Origin: Otis tarda
Taxonomy: Eukaryota; Chordata; Aves; Otidiformes; Otididae
Assembly (NCBI GenBank): GCA_026413225.1
Contig: CM048591.1
Span: forward strand, 36,859,803 to 36,923,802
Length of the DNA: 64,000 nt
Direction of reading: 5' to 3'
Shown here: positions 12,933-25,450 of the stretch, piece by piece
Layout: each line of letters starts with the position of its first letter
Position numbering within the stretch: position 1 is the first letter of the stretch
The notes under the pieces: model-generated
What the model saw: only the letters and a program-made list of their open reading frames with translations
What the model was told of the DNA's origin: nothing
The model's database searches: none
Translations under genes and position numbers: made by a program

Positions 12933-13751
12933 AAATCCAGTCTCTCTTTACTTGTGCTCTGACTTCAGAGATCCTTAGTTAAGAGAATAGACCTTGAAGC
13001 AGCACGAACTCATGGGGACAGGGCTAGTCTGGTACTCGGAAAGCTCTTGCTATACTGTTGATGTTCTGCCATCAACCTGGCAGGAGGCCTTGAACAGAAC
13101 ATTTTCACTTGTCTATGCCTACTCTACTCTACTCTGCACAAAACCAGAGAGGTGGTATTTCCAACAATTTCTTTTGAAGCAGGGTTTCCCAATGCTGCAA
13201 TGCTTTGTCAACTTAGAAGAATACAGTAACTTTTTTGAATAGAAAAGTTTGACAGCTAAAAGCATCTGCAAGAAATAATGATGTCAGAAGTTGCTTTTCT
13301 TTGAAGAACGAACAGAAGCAATAAAAATTTAGCACTAAAATGGGAACTTCCAGCAAACAGGCAAAAAGAGCAGAGAAAGTACAGGTTTTCTCCCCACACA
13401 GGACAAGGAAGAAAGAAAAAAAAAAATAAAAGAAGCAGATCTAACTCATAGTGATAAGAACTTTTGCTTAAGGTGGCTGTTATTGACGCTTCTCACTATC
13501 CAGGCATGAAGGAGACTTAGGGTTGTTGAGACGCATTAGGAAGACACAAGCCTTGCTTTTGCATAGTGCAGGTAGAGATATTGTCCCTGAAGAGTCCTTG
13601 TAGTCACTCATTCAGTTAACACTTTTCTGAGATGTGTAAACTATGTCCTGAAGTGTTCTCGGTAACATGCAGTCTGGATCTTTGGGTCTGTGTGGCTCCA
13701 GAAACCTGGGCTGAGCTTACTCCTCTAACATTTTCTTTTTAATACATATGT
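12933..13751. other. Intergenic DNA, nothing recognised
   Basis: Spacer between the LTR and the first CR1 copy. A plus-strand frame of 82 codons at 12994-13242 has no recognised similarity. A short A-rich run occurs near 13413-13430. Confidence 0.5.
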
Positions 13752-14259
13752 AGAATCATAGAATCATAGAATGGTTAGGGTTGGAAGGGACCTTCAAAGG
13801 TCATCTAGTCCAACCCCACTGCAAGGAGCAGGGGCATCTTCAACTAGATCAGGTTGCTCAGAGCCCCATCCAATCTGGCCTTGAACGTTTCCAGGGATGA
13901 GCATCAACCACCTCTCTGGGCAACCTGTGCCAATGTTCTACAACTCGCATTGTAAAATTTTTTTTTCTAATGTCTAATCTAAATCTAACTCCCTCTATTT
14001 TAAAACCATTACCTATTGTCCTTTCACAACAGGCCCTACTGAACAGTCTTTCCCCACCTTTCCTGTAGGCCCCCTTAAGGTACTGGAAGACTGCTATCAG
14101 GTCTCCCCGGAGCCTCCTCTTCTCCAGGCTGAACAGCCCCAACTCTCTCAGCCTATCTTCATAGGAAAGGTGCTCCAGCCCTCTTATAATCTTCATGGCC
14201 CTCCTCTGGACCTTCTCCAACTGGTCCATGTCCTTCTTATGTTGGGGGCTTCAGAACTT
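13752..14259 (-). mobile_element. CR1 LINE, 5'-truncated 3' end, antisense
   Basis: The plus strand opens with the reverse complement of the CR1 3' tail (two AGAATCATAGAAT units) followed by the inverted CR1 3'UTR block. On the minus strand the frame 14229-13858 encodes the C-terminal end of CR1 ORF2, including recognisable stretches such as [18 protein letters not shown] and [13 protein letters not shown]. The copy starts only a little upstream of that region, so it is a typical dead-on-arrival 5' truncation. The reading frame is still mostly intact, which points to a moderately young insertion compared with the other copies here. Confidence 0.95.
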
Positions 14260-14866
14260 AAAAAAATCATAAATCCTTAAGCAGGTGTATTGCAAGGAAA
14301 GTTTTTAAAGGCACAACAGGAGGGTCTCACACATATTTTCCTTCTTCATATTGCCTCACTTTACATCCATCTTCTGAAGAGCCAATAGAGATGCCACAAC
14401 TAAGGCAACTTGTCTTCCTTGCCCTGTCCTTCCTTCTCCTGTCTTGGAGCCCCTCTGCTTATAGGTCATTTCAGTGCTGGCTCAAGGGGGCACAAGAAGA
14501 GTAGAACAAAAAGGATGTGAAAAAAAGTCAACAGACGGTCCTGGAGAGCAGTACAGACGGAAGGAAAAATTCCTGTGACACACAATAAGGCAGTCTGAGC
14601 AAGGTTAGGGAGTGAAGAAACACGGCAAGCCAAGGAAAAAGCAGCTGCAGCAAGGGGAAGAGCAAACACATTCAGTAGTCTTCTGTTTCCTAACAGATGG
14701 AAAGGCTAGGCAGCTATTTCACCCTCCTTCCCCCGTGTCTACCACTGCCCCTTTAATTTATTTTACGTTGCTCCAGCTAATGTGTAATTTCCTGCTTCTG
14801 TCTTTCTAAAGTGCCTGACAAGAGAACTTGGGCTGCTGATTTTAGAATTGGGATGTTTTCAGGTAA
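14260..14866. other. Spacer between two CR1 copies
   Basis: About 600 bases of unique-looking sequence with no gene or repeat that I recognise. Short open frames on both strands (14466-14669 and 14612-14809) have no supporting features. Confidence 0.5.
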
Positions 14867-15215
14867 CAGAATCATAGAATGGTTTGGGTTGGAACGGACC
14901 TTTAAAGGTCATCTAGTCCAATTCCCCTGCAAGGAGCAGGGATATCTCCACCCAGATCAGGTGGCTCAAAGCCCTGTCCAACCTGGCCTTGAAGGTTTGC
15001 AGGGATGGGGCATCCACCACCTCTCTGGGGAACCTGTTCGACCTCCCTCATTGTAAAAATTTTTTTCCTAATGTCTAATCTGAATCTACCTTTGGGGGCT
15101 CTAAAGCTGTACTCCAGGGGTCTCATGAGAGCAGAGTAGAGAGGCACCTCCCTTGACCTGCTGGCCATGCTTCTTTGGATGCAGCCCAGGTTGCAATTGG
15201 CCTTCTGGTGAGTTT
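14867..15215 (-). mobile_element. CR1 LINE 3' end with an internal deletion, antisense
   Basis: The plus strand begins with ACAGAATCATAGAATGG, the inverted CR1 tail, and continues through the CR1 3' block. At about 15090/15091 it jumps from the region coding RFRLDIRKK directly to an earlier ORF2 part coding ASRSREVPLYSAL. Roughly 300 bases of the usual element are therefore missing in between. It has its own 3' tail and so is a separate insertion from the copy 600 bases to the left, despite sharing its orientation. Confidence 0.92.
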
Positions 15216-15468
15216 TCCATGTGAGTTGCCCACTAGGTAGGCATGTCATTGTTCATTGTTGTGAGGAAAAGAAAGCTGCCACATACAGGCAGCACTGGTC
15301 TGATCAGAAGAAAGTACGGGCATTAGAAGTCCACTAGCTTAGTCTAAAGATAACTGGGACAAAAACATGGCTCATTCTTCACTGACCTGTCCATTCTCTC
15401 TTTTTGCTCTGCAAGAAGACTAAAGTTGTCATGCTGACTCCAGACTAAACTGCAGATTGCCTTCTTTC

Positions 15469-15544
15469 ACTTGCTTGACTACCTGCAGCTCCATATGCTT
15501 GCTTAGCTGAAGCTACACTTATCTATGGTGGCCTCTGCACCTAG
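15469..15544 (+). repeat. 76-bp direct repeat, copy 1
   Basis: This 76-base segment recurs at 16093-16168 with only two differences. It begins ACTTGCTTGACTACCTGCAG and ends GGCCTCTGCACCTAG. Flanking sequences diverge immediately, apart from a few scattered matches. It does not match a CR1 or LTR segment that I know. Confidence 0.95.
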
Positions 15545-16092
15545 ACTTTTCCCAAAGTCCTGAAGACAGGGGATGTCAAAGTAGACAAGAGCGGCCATCA
15601 ATGTTCAGTGTGAACAGGTGTTGATGGCAACTATAGAGGTTTTGCAAGGAGGGCTGCATTTACCCACCTTAAGCAACACATGCAAGAGTCAATGGTGTTT
15701 GACTGTAATTAGACACCATTAGTTCCTGTACGGTTTTAAGCACATATGCTGTATGGCCTGTATTGGAGACATTCCATGTTGCATCTTTTCATATTCACAG
15801 CATTGAAGCTTGGAAAGTTGCTGTAGGAAACACCTTATATCATTGTACATAGCGGTAAATGCCTACAGTCAGCTCTCTTTGCTGTCGATCCTCAGAGAGG
15901 CTGATCTGCTGTGGAAGCACAAAGGAACTGAACTGCATTTTGAGGTGACAGGCTCTGTAAATATAGAATGATACGTGACCACAATGATGTGTGCTGCAAT
16001 GCCATCACTTACAGGTTCTGAGTGCTGTCATCTCAACCTCCCCTGGCCACAGGTTAACCCTTGCCCACCAAACCAAGCTTTTTCTGAAAGGA

Positions 16093-16168
16093 ACTTGCTT
16101 GACTACCTGCAGCACCATATGCTTGCTTAGCTGAAGCTACACTAATCTATGGTGGCCTCTGCACCTAG
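16093..16168 (+). repeat. 76-bp direct repeat, copy 2
   Basis: Second copy of the segment at 15469-15544, in the same orientation and offset by 624 bases, with two substitutions. The 548 bases between the copies contain no frame or motif I recognise beyond a small inverted repeat (AATGGTGT...ACACCATT) near 15690-15720. Confidence 0.95.
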
Positions 16169-19100
16169 CCTTGTTCCTTGTGCAGCAGCTGAAGAGAGTC
16201 TAGCTGAGCTTTCTGCCAAAGGGGTTATGAAAAACAAAACTAACAAAGACACAAAAGGATTCTACTTGAGAGACAAGGCTAAATGGCAGTAGTGTGTGAG
16301 TGTACACCATTCCTCCAGGTCTGCATTACTAGCTGGTCCCTGTAAATGCACAGATTTTATTATTATAAATTTATTTACAAGGGTCTGAAATCTAGGCCTG
16401 CAAATCTTTTTGGAGATGTATGCGTTAAGGAATGCTGCACTTGACTACCAAATTTAACCTGAAGGTGTTTTTTGGGTGCCTAGTTGCAAGCCCTGTGCTC
16501 ATACCTCTTCTGGCCAATTTAGATGCCTCCTTAAAAGCCAGTTGTGGACCAGACCTTCAGAAGCACTGCTCTCCAGCTACTGCTCAAGTCAATAGGTTCG
16601 GTAGCACTGCAACATTTTGGAGACCATGTGTTCTGAAATACCACTCCTCTGCTTCCTCACACAAACAGATGTCCACGTGACTTGCATGCATACTCTTTTT
16701 AAATGGCAATGGCCTTAATTCTCCCTTACTTTGATGACTAAGCATGTTACAGCATCCAGAAATTATGTTTCAGATATGTTTCTAATGGCAGAAACAATTA
16801 AAAATACACAAGATGTCTACAAGCAGCAGGGGACCAGTTCGAAAGCTTGCAGTGAGGGTAACAAGGGGAGCTCGTTAAAGCCCCAGCTGCAGTCACACAT
16901 ACAGGGACCCCACTTGCTGAGAAAAATCCACAGGTGTATGGCACACCAGCAGGTGAGTGAATGTGAGTTGACAGGGAGGAAAAAAAGGATGTGAGTGGCA
17001 AGCTGGGTGTCCATAATACATTTTCATGCATATCATACATATTCAGCTAATTAATTCACATAAGCTGTGTTTTGAGAGATTCAATTAGGAGAGCGTTTGT
17101 TACTAAATCATTATATGTGAGTGGGAAGAAAGGAACAAGAAGCCCAAAAACCTGATCTGAAGCAGATTTGAGAAATTTATCTGTATGTGCAAAGATAATA
17201 GGTCAATAAAAGGGCAATGCAATCAAATACACTTTTGTCTTTCAAATGGCTCAACCTGGCATTGCTCCTTAGCTTACGCTGAAGATTTTTGGACCCCATA
17301 AGCAAACGCAGTAGAAACAAGGATTCTCCACAGAGGTAAGTTCAGATTTAGGTTTCAAAGTTCCACTTTCTGTATAAAATCTCATCTACAGTGAAGCATG
17401 AATCACAAAAAGCTGTGATATAGGAGGTGCTTCAGGTACACAACTGCACTTGGTAGCTATAGTTTTGCCTTCACGCAGAAAGCTCACCCCTGGTCTCTTC
17501 CTCCCCTCTCTCCACCCTTCAGGCACTGCCTACAAAATACAGCCACTCTCAAAAAGCCCGAGGTTTTGCTGCACCGAATGGGTGTTCCTCATCTGTCCAG
17601 AAGACTTACCAGATTGTCATTAAAAAATCTACCTATCCCAGACAGGCAGAAGCCTACTCTCAGATGGTCTTTTTAGATCCACTACAATACTTTTGATCAG
17701 TCACAGCCCCAGTTTCTTCGCCTCCCCTAAAAGCTTTTCCTTTTGGGCCGCCTGTTAGGAAATGGCTGGAGTTGCATCTTTCCTTCACAATGTCAAGTGC
17801 TGACAAGTGAACAGCCATCTGAAATGCTGTGTTGTCCTCAAAGGAGCCATCCTAAGGCTGCACTCCAAATGGCTACAGAGGAAGCATCTTGATGCTAATC
17901 AAAAACAGTATTTAGGGAAAGGAAAAGTAAACATTATCTAATATCTCTCTCCATCATCTGCCAAAACATTCATTACTTGCTTCATTAGTTTTGCTTATTA
18001 GGCCCCCACTGTCAAGCCATTACTATCATGTGGTCTGGTTATTGCTACAATATATATGCAAGTCACTTATTTTGCTAAGCAGACTGAGGGTTACTTTATT
18101 TTTTCTTTTTTTTTTCCCCACACATGACACTAACTACTGGGGTTTTGGTCAATTTTTTTCTGTATCATCTGAAAAAACAGAGCTCCATTAAGTGCAAGTT
18201 TTAACATCTTTTAAGCCTTTCTTAATCTCACAAGGTGAAATCTTAATTATAATATCATTCTTCTGATTTCCCAGTGTACATGGATTCTACTTATTTACAG
18301 CTCAACATTACTTTCTCCAAAGTATGTACATTCTTCTGAATCAAAAAAAAAAAAAAAAAATTAAAGAGCAGACTCTCAGACAGAACAAATCAACCTAACT
18401 TCATGCTCTTCTGTGTATTGACATTAGTGGAATCAGGGAATCCAGCCCTTGAATGGTAAAAATGTCATTCTCGCCTTTCCCCATTGTATTCCAAAAGAGA
18501 ACAAATAAACCATTCTGCAACTGTAAGGGTATCATCACAAAGGCACTTACAAGACTCATGCTGCTTACAAAACCTTTTGTTTTATTCTGCGAGAAACTCA
18601 TAACCTAGTAATTATTTATTATTATATTTTAAATAAGGAAGTCAAGTTATGCAAAAGTTCTTTGAAAATGTGACCAAAACAAAGGAGCAACAGCTGCAGC
18701 ACTGGGGTGATAGAAATAAGCAGATTTGGACTTTCATTAAAGCCTGGAGGAAAGTTTTGTGTTGAATTCATTCTTTAAAAAAAAAGTAAAACAAAAAAAA
18801 ATGAAAGAAAAAAAAGGAGAGAGAATAAGAAGAAAGGAAAACTGAACAAATGAGAGTTTTGTTGTTGTTGGTAGTTTAATGACTTCCCTTTTCGGTGCTC
18901 TTTGACTGCTTTCCAGGCACTCCCCTCCCGGGCCCGTTTCTGTGGCACGCTGGGCTTGGCTGGGTGCCAGGGTGACAATCAGTGCCAGAGCAGCCTCTTC
19001 GGCCAAACTTTATTCCTTGGGCTCCTTTGTTTTATTAGTGGGGAGGTGGGGGGCCACCGGAGTGATTTCTAAACTGAAACAGGATGTCCTGCTGGTGTCC

Positions 19101-22100
19101 CAGGCTGTGAAAGGCTCCGTTTCATCAGCCGTGCTGGTGACACAAGATGGCTTAAGTTAATCCAGTGAGACTAGGCTGCAGATTTCTTGTTTAGCTTTCT
19201 TCCTTTAAGACTCAAAAACCTCAGAGGGATGCCGCCTTAACAGGCAGCTCTAGGGAGGTGGCTCCTCAGGATAATAAGCCAACTAGAAACTATCGTGTTA
19301 AAACATGTATCTGAATATACCTATTATCTACAGAGAGCTTTCCAAACTAATTGTGATTCAGTCCCCCGGACAATTCTGTAAAATGCTCCATGCAAGTAAG
19401 TGATTGTGCAGGTATGCAAAATCACACACAAACAAATCTTAGTCAAATAATAGTTCTCAAATTCAGGTTTTTAATATTTCTAATGCCTTGTGCAGTGAAT
19501 GACATGTCAGCAGGTTAAAAATCACATAATGTTTAGTTTATCAGCATTTAGTTCACCATCTATAGTTTTTGAACAGTATCAACTCAAAACAACAGTATGG
19601 TTGTTATGCATGAACAGCAGCTACCTACTATATTTGTATTGTCCATGTTTTTTATTAGAGAGAGCAAAGAATAGAGCACTCCATTAGAAAATATTCTATA
19701 TACAACATTGTCAATGTCTTACGTATCTTTACAGAAATCTTTTTCAAATAAATAAGTAATAATTTTTCTGTATATCCTGCTGGCATAAAAAAAAATCTGA
19801 TATAGGTAACAGGGATGTCAGGTCATCTTAGGTAAATTATGGCATCTCTCCTTGTTATGAACAGAGTTTCTTCACTGTTGCTATCAGTAATTATTTGTAA
19901 GTACAGTGTCCTATTTTACAGTTCACTTCTGTTTACTGAGCTACATTCACATATGGGTAGTAAAAGCTGACAAACTATAAAAGATTCATCCTTCAAAGTC
20001 TCCCAGCAATTCTCCAATCCCACACCAAGCAGAGATTCAACCACTTGCACAAAATTGGTCACGCTAAGTCCATAGCAAAACCAAAGTTGAGTATCAGCCT
20101 TCCTCAGACCCAAACCAGCAGCCAGTGTCCTGCCCTGAACTATTCGGGATATGCACCCCAACAGTGGCAGCACGCCAAAGAAAGCACACCACAATAACAC
20201 ACAGGTTTGGTGTGCCTCTCCTACAGCCCACAGTAATCCCTTTAGAAGTTTTGTGGTACTAATAATCATCATGCAGTTAGTCAGTTATTGTTCAATATCT
20301 GAGAGAGACATAAACCTCAAAAGTAAAACAGCACTTTTGCTGAAGATTTCACCAAAGTCACTAAGGGCTGTTTTGTTTCCTACCTTGCCCAATGGATTTC
20401 AAACTGGCTACTACAGGGAAAAGAAAAATTAATGAACAATTTATGTCCATATTTTGTAGAGACAATTGAAGAAACCTAACGACATGGATAAATGTAGAAT
20501 TCTCAACAGAAAAAAAAAGACCAAAAAAAAAAAAGTAAATAAAGTCAGGAAAGCAATGACTTGACCTCTCTACTCTTACATCTTGGGGAGTCTGAAAAGC
20601 AAAAATAAGGAAAAAAGAGAAGGTTCATCAATCCAGAGAGGCTTAATGAGCAGGCTTTGGCCAGTTCTGAAACATGTTCCAAAGTACAGCATGCAGATCT
20701 TAATTTCTTGCTTGAAATCTTGGATGCTGCTTCAAGACTAGATATTTCCCATGTACACACTTGAATTTCATTAGGTGCCCAGGCAGGAATAGCAAATTCA
20801 GAGGAAAAAGAGCCATCTATCAGTCATGAGTTTCTCCCATCCACAGAACGGGACTCACTGCTGTTTGCAATCACTTGTCTGTCCATGTGATGCTGACTGT
20901 CCTAGATTTTCCTGCTTTTGCACCAACACAACTGAAAACATTTAACAGCAATATTTTTTTTACCAAATGTATAGTTACTGTAGTTGCCATGGAGACATTG
21001 CAAAACTGACTGGGAGAGGAGGGCGGCAATGCTGGTACAAATAATGTGAGAGATGAGCCAAGAGGCAGCTCCTCTATTACAGCATAAGCTGCCCTCAGTC
21101 CAGGCATGCTGGTCTCCGAAATTCAGAGCAGCCACCAAGGCAGTTGAACAGCATCACGCCTTGTAATAAGGATCTGACACTGAACAGCTTGGCGAAGAAG
21201 AGAAAAACCTGACAACATCACATGAATATCTGCATATTTGAATCACTCTGAGATTTTCTAATTGTTTGACAACAAGGAGACCATGTGTACCTGCCAGGCA
21301 GATGCTTCAGGAGTTACATTCATCTGGGTTTCAGACCAGGAAGAGCCCAGAATGAGGCAGCTTCCATCTTTCTTCTGATTTATTTACTGTTTTATTTCCA
21401 CATACCATCTGTTACACTCTTCTGACTTCCATTCTTTTTTTTTTTTTTTAAAGAGCATTAAAGCCATTAGATGCAATGGTTATAGTTAATTAAACAGCTT
21501 GGAAATATACATATATTTCCTTTTCCACTTAGGAAGCTAATGAGGACTTAAGGCAGCACAGAAGACAGCTACTTTCCTTTCACAGACAGGGTGAAATGAA
21601 CTGCTTGTTTCAGGGTGAAAACTGTCACTAGGTTCAAGACCCAGCTGTCTGGAAAATCTATGTAAGGAATACCATGTGTCCACAGGCTGATGCCCTCACT
21701 ATGCTCACTGAGCATGAAATCATTCCTAAGGACAGAAGAATGAAAGATGGCAAAAGTGTTCAGGAGACATACAACTGAATGTTGCAAACATCTTTCACCT
21801 TCATTACCATGTAATACATCTGCTATTTATTTCCAGCTATCAAATAAAATAATAGATAAACATTTGTTGCCTTTATAAGCATATAAATATGATGATGACC
21901 GCCCCACTGAGCTGTGGCTACACTCAGAGATGAAAAGGAAACTTGAATATATCCATAGATCCCTGTTCAGCATTGTTCCCTGCATCCCTGTGGGAAGGCA
22001 CCTTATCAACCACAAGTAATGCTATCAGCATTGCAAAAGGTCTTACCCTCCCTTCCCTTCTTACTGAGATTATTTTTCAGTTCACAAGTAACATGGATGC

Positions 22101-23872
22101 TCATACGGGCACAGATGTTTATATGAGCAACAATTTTAGTGACTGGGTGAAACTGCATGCACCAAGTGCCTGAGTGAGAGCACACAGAGAACCTCTGGTT
22201 TGATCTTCCTGTCCGCAGGAGGATCTGTAGTCAGCCACGCCTGTAGCAACTCACAGTACCCATAGAATAAGTAGGTACAACAGTTTTTAAATTTCATATG
22301 GAAATGAGCTGCAAATTGCTTGTGTGCCCCAGAACGCTCTCTGGAGTTTCCCACTCCATACGCATCAGTCATCACGTATGCCTGTGTCACATACTACTTA
22401 ATCTCCTAAAGCTTTCCAAGTGCTAGTACAGCTTTGCACTCCTTCCCGCCACCACTCAAACGAGGAATTCTGTTCTCTGCAGGCCCTTATAGATAAGAAA
22501 TAACTCAATTTAAATTAATGGGGAAGAAATCATTTTCTGTGCACACACACACCAGCAAAAGATACAGACATTGAAAGCATTCTGTCTATCTGTGCTGAGC
22601 ACACTGACAATTCACAGCGGCAGAATGCAGCACAGACTTATTCCATTCCTTATGATCAACTCATTTTAAAAAATTATTTCAAGTCTTGGAACCCAACAGC
22701 CAAGAAAAGATAACTTTGCTGTACAATGAAATCTCTTCTGCAAGGATGTGATTAAACACACCAGAACAAAATATTATGATGTATGGGTGTGCAAAAGATT
22801 ATTCAGGCCACTAAAATGGGAGCAGAATTTTCTGTGCAGTTTAACTTATTAAAGAAAATTTTGTGGGACTAACTGGGCTCAAAAGCAGATGGCCTAATTA
22901 CATGCTGTGATACACTGTGAATTTTTTTAAGTCACTGTGATTCTGCCAGGTCAGAATTTGTTACCATGAACTGTATGTATGTATATGCGTATGTCTGAAG
23001 ATGACTGCAAGCACATCTTGCAGCGAAAAGTATGCTTGCAATCAGATATTCAACAGCCCACAGTGATGGTAAGAATCCCTTTCTTCTATGAACATTTTTT
23101 TCTTTTGTTGGCAACTTCCCGAGCATCTTCAATTGAAATGCTGACACTGCTATTTTTTTTTCTTCTTTTCTTTTTCTTTTTTTTTTTTTTTTGGGCATTA
23201 TTTTCCAGGACTCTATTTTCCCATAGTACTGTCTATAAACATGCAGACACATTATACTGGTGATTTGTAGACTTTTCACCTCCCCCTAGGCTCTGTAAAA
23301 AGAAGCACCAAGGTAATCGTCTCTTCTTCAGTGTGTCATTGCAAAGACAATCTCAGTTGACACCAAGTAACTCCATTGGCTTAACAGCACTGAATGACTC
23401 ATTAAAATCATAAACAGATTTATCAAGACCAATGTTAACTGTACTGGTTACAAAGACCTTACCTAAGACATTTTTTTTCCAGTAACCTTATCTCAAACAC
23501 TGCTGCTTGAGCAAGCCTGGAAAATGCCTTTTTAAATCATGACTCCTACATGCTTCCAATGTATTTCCATTATATTAATTAACACACAAGTGGCATTTAC
23601 CTACTCCTGTATTTCCTGTAGTCATCTAGTACTTCCAAATCTGAATAGATGAATGATACAATAATGCCTTATTATTGAGCCTAAACACCCACAAAACTTT
23701 TCCTAATAACTGCCCTGCTGGCCTATTCTGAAGGACCTTGATAATGTTTTGTTTCTCACTCTTGCTGTTGTGCAAGTCTTCAGTTGCTGATTCTAATATG
23801 GAACCAGGTGTGATGGATAAGGCTTTTGTCTTCTCTCCCTAGGAAAAATTAGCAATGAACAAACAAGAACAT
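16169..23872. other. Intergenic DNA with simple repeats
   Basis: No gene recognised. The stretch holds an A18 run at 18343-18360, a T/C-rich run at 23151-23192 and short A- or T-runs near 20509-20534 and 21436. The stretch 18,890-19,150 is locally richer in G and C. A strong minus-strand splice acceptor (long pyrimidine run ending TTTTCAG) occurs near 20590, but no convincing exon follows it. The 118-codon minus frame at 19916-20272 has no recognised similarity. Confidence 0.5.
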
Positions 23873-24399
23873 AGGAGACCCCACTTGCAGTGCCGCGTCC
23901 AGCTCTAGAGCCCCCAACAAAAGAAGAACATGAACCTGTTGGAGCAAGTCCAGAGAAGGGCCATGAAGATGATCAGAGGGCTGGAGCACCTCTCCTGTGA
24001 GGACAGGCTGGGGGAGTTGGGGGTGTTCAGCCTGGAGAAGAGAAGGCTCCAGGGAGACCTTATAGCAGCCTTCCAGTACCTAAAGAGGGCTTATAGGAAA
24101 GATGGGGAGAAACTCTTTAGTAGGGTCTGTTGTGATAGGACAAGGGGTAATGACTTTAAAATAGAAGGAGGTAGATTCCACTTGAAATAAGAATTTTTTT
24201 ACACTGAGGGTGGTGGAACACTGGCACGGGTTTCCCAGAGAGGTGGTAGATGTTCCATCCCTGGAAACATTAAAGGCCAGGTTGGATGGGGCTCTGAGCA
24301 ACCTGATTTAGTTGGAGATGTCCCTGCTCCTTGCCGGGGGGTTGGACTAGATGGCCTTTAAAGGTCCCTTCCAACCCAAACTATTCTATGATTCTATGA
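23873..24399 (+). mobile_element. CR1 LINE, 5'-truncated 3' end
   Basis: Starts within the CR1 ORF2 C-terminal region and runs to the tail ATTCTATGATTCTATGA at the right edge. The frame 23930-24190 encodes the same ORF2 C-terminal stretch as the copy at 13.75-14.26 kb (for example LEQVQRRAMKMIRGLEHL and LFSRVCCDRTRGNDFK). It is then broken by a stop shortly before the segment coding the usual [12 protein letters not shown]-like motif. Orientation is plus, opposite to MLLT3. Confidence 0.96.
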
Positions 24400-25204
24400 C
24401 TTTTCTTCTAGTTAGAATAAAAAGAAGCACATTCCTGTAGAACTGCTGCAGCTTTTCTCCACAGCCCATGCATTTTCTTCCCCTCAGTACTACTTTAAAG
24501 CTTTCTTTAGAATTGCGGGAGCAATAAGCATGCAGCCATCAGATTGCATCTGGCCCACAAGAGACACACAACTATCACAGTTATTACTACAAAGAATGCA
24601 GGCTCTCTGCTTTTGCCACGTGCAACCACAGTAGTCTGCTGTGAGGTAGAACCCAAGTGGCTGGAGATGAATAGAAAGGATCCCATATATTGCCAAAAGC
24701 TCAGAATTATCATCTTTGAAGTATTCAGTGGCCTGATACCCAGCTAGTATGTCATGACAATACTTTGTGATATGTAAAAAGACAAGCAGACAAAGATAGA
24801 GCAAAGGGAAGCTTGCAAGGATGATTACTTTCTCTGTTAGAGGCAGTGAAAAAGAAGAGAGGCATAACAAGCCTCTGTAACTGTTCTAAAAGCAAAAAAA
24901 AAAAAACTTGAGATCAATGTTTCCAGGGCTTGTTGTTTCTTTTTATTTTTTATTTAACATGGTGACTCTCTTTCATTTCTGGGTTTTAGGAAGTAGTAAA
25001 GATGGCACTGAAAAGGTCTTGGTCATGAAACTGTGTTCTGGTTCCTTTTCAGCCACTGATCCTTCACAGGATCTGGAGTAAATAATTCTAAATTTACCTT
25101 TTTCTGTACTCAAGAGAGTTTGTTGCCAGTCCACTTTCACAGATAATAACTAACTTCAAGATAAAGGTCCTCCAGAGGTTTGAAGATGTTTCTCTGTAAT
25201 GCAG

Positions 25205-25450
25205 TACGGATGAATAATATGCAGGTGAAGTCATGCTTAACCAACTTAATAGCTTTCTGCAAGGTGACCGGCTCAGTGGATGAGGGAGATCAGTACATCT
25301 TGTTTACTGTTGACTTCAGTAACAGTTTTCACACAGTCTCCTGTAACAACCATGTAAACAAGCTGTTGAAGTTCAGGTCAGATAAATGGACAGTGACATG
25401 TACTGAAAACTTGATTTCTAGGAGCAAAGGGATTTTTCAGCTGTGGCTCA
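25205..25450 (+). mobile_element. Old CR1 LINE fragment from the reverse transcriptase
   Basis: The frame at 25180-25458 contains KSCLTNLIAF followed by a segment reading VDFSNSFHTVS. These correspond to the CR1 reverse-transcriptase KSCLTNLVAF and LDFSKAFDTV blocks, the second of which carries the first catalytic aspartate. Spacing between the blocks is as in the family. Neither the 3' tail nor the endonuclease part is present, so this is an isolated internal piece, much more diverged than the copy at 24 kb. Confidence 0.8.

Noticed and set aside
19916-20272. 118-codon minus frame with hydrophobic stretches
   Set aside because: No recognised similarity, no start context or splice sites of note; frames of this length are expected by chance in 64 kb.
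20545-20760. Strong splice acceptor near 20590 on the minus strand with an open frame beside it
   Set aside because: The acceptor is convincing alone, but the only nearby donor would give a 12-base exon and no poly(A) signal follows.
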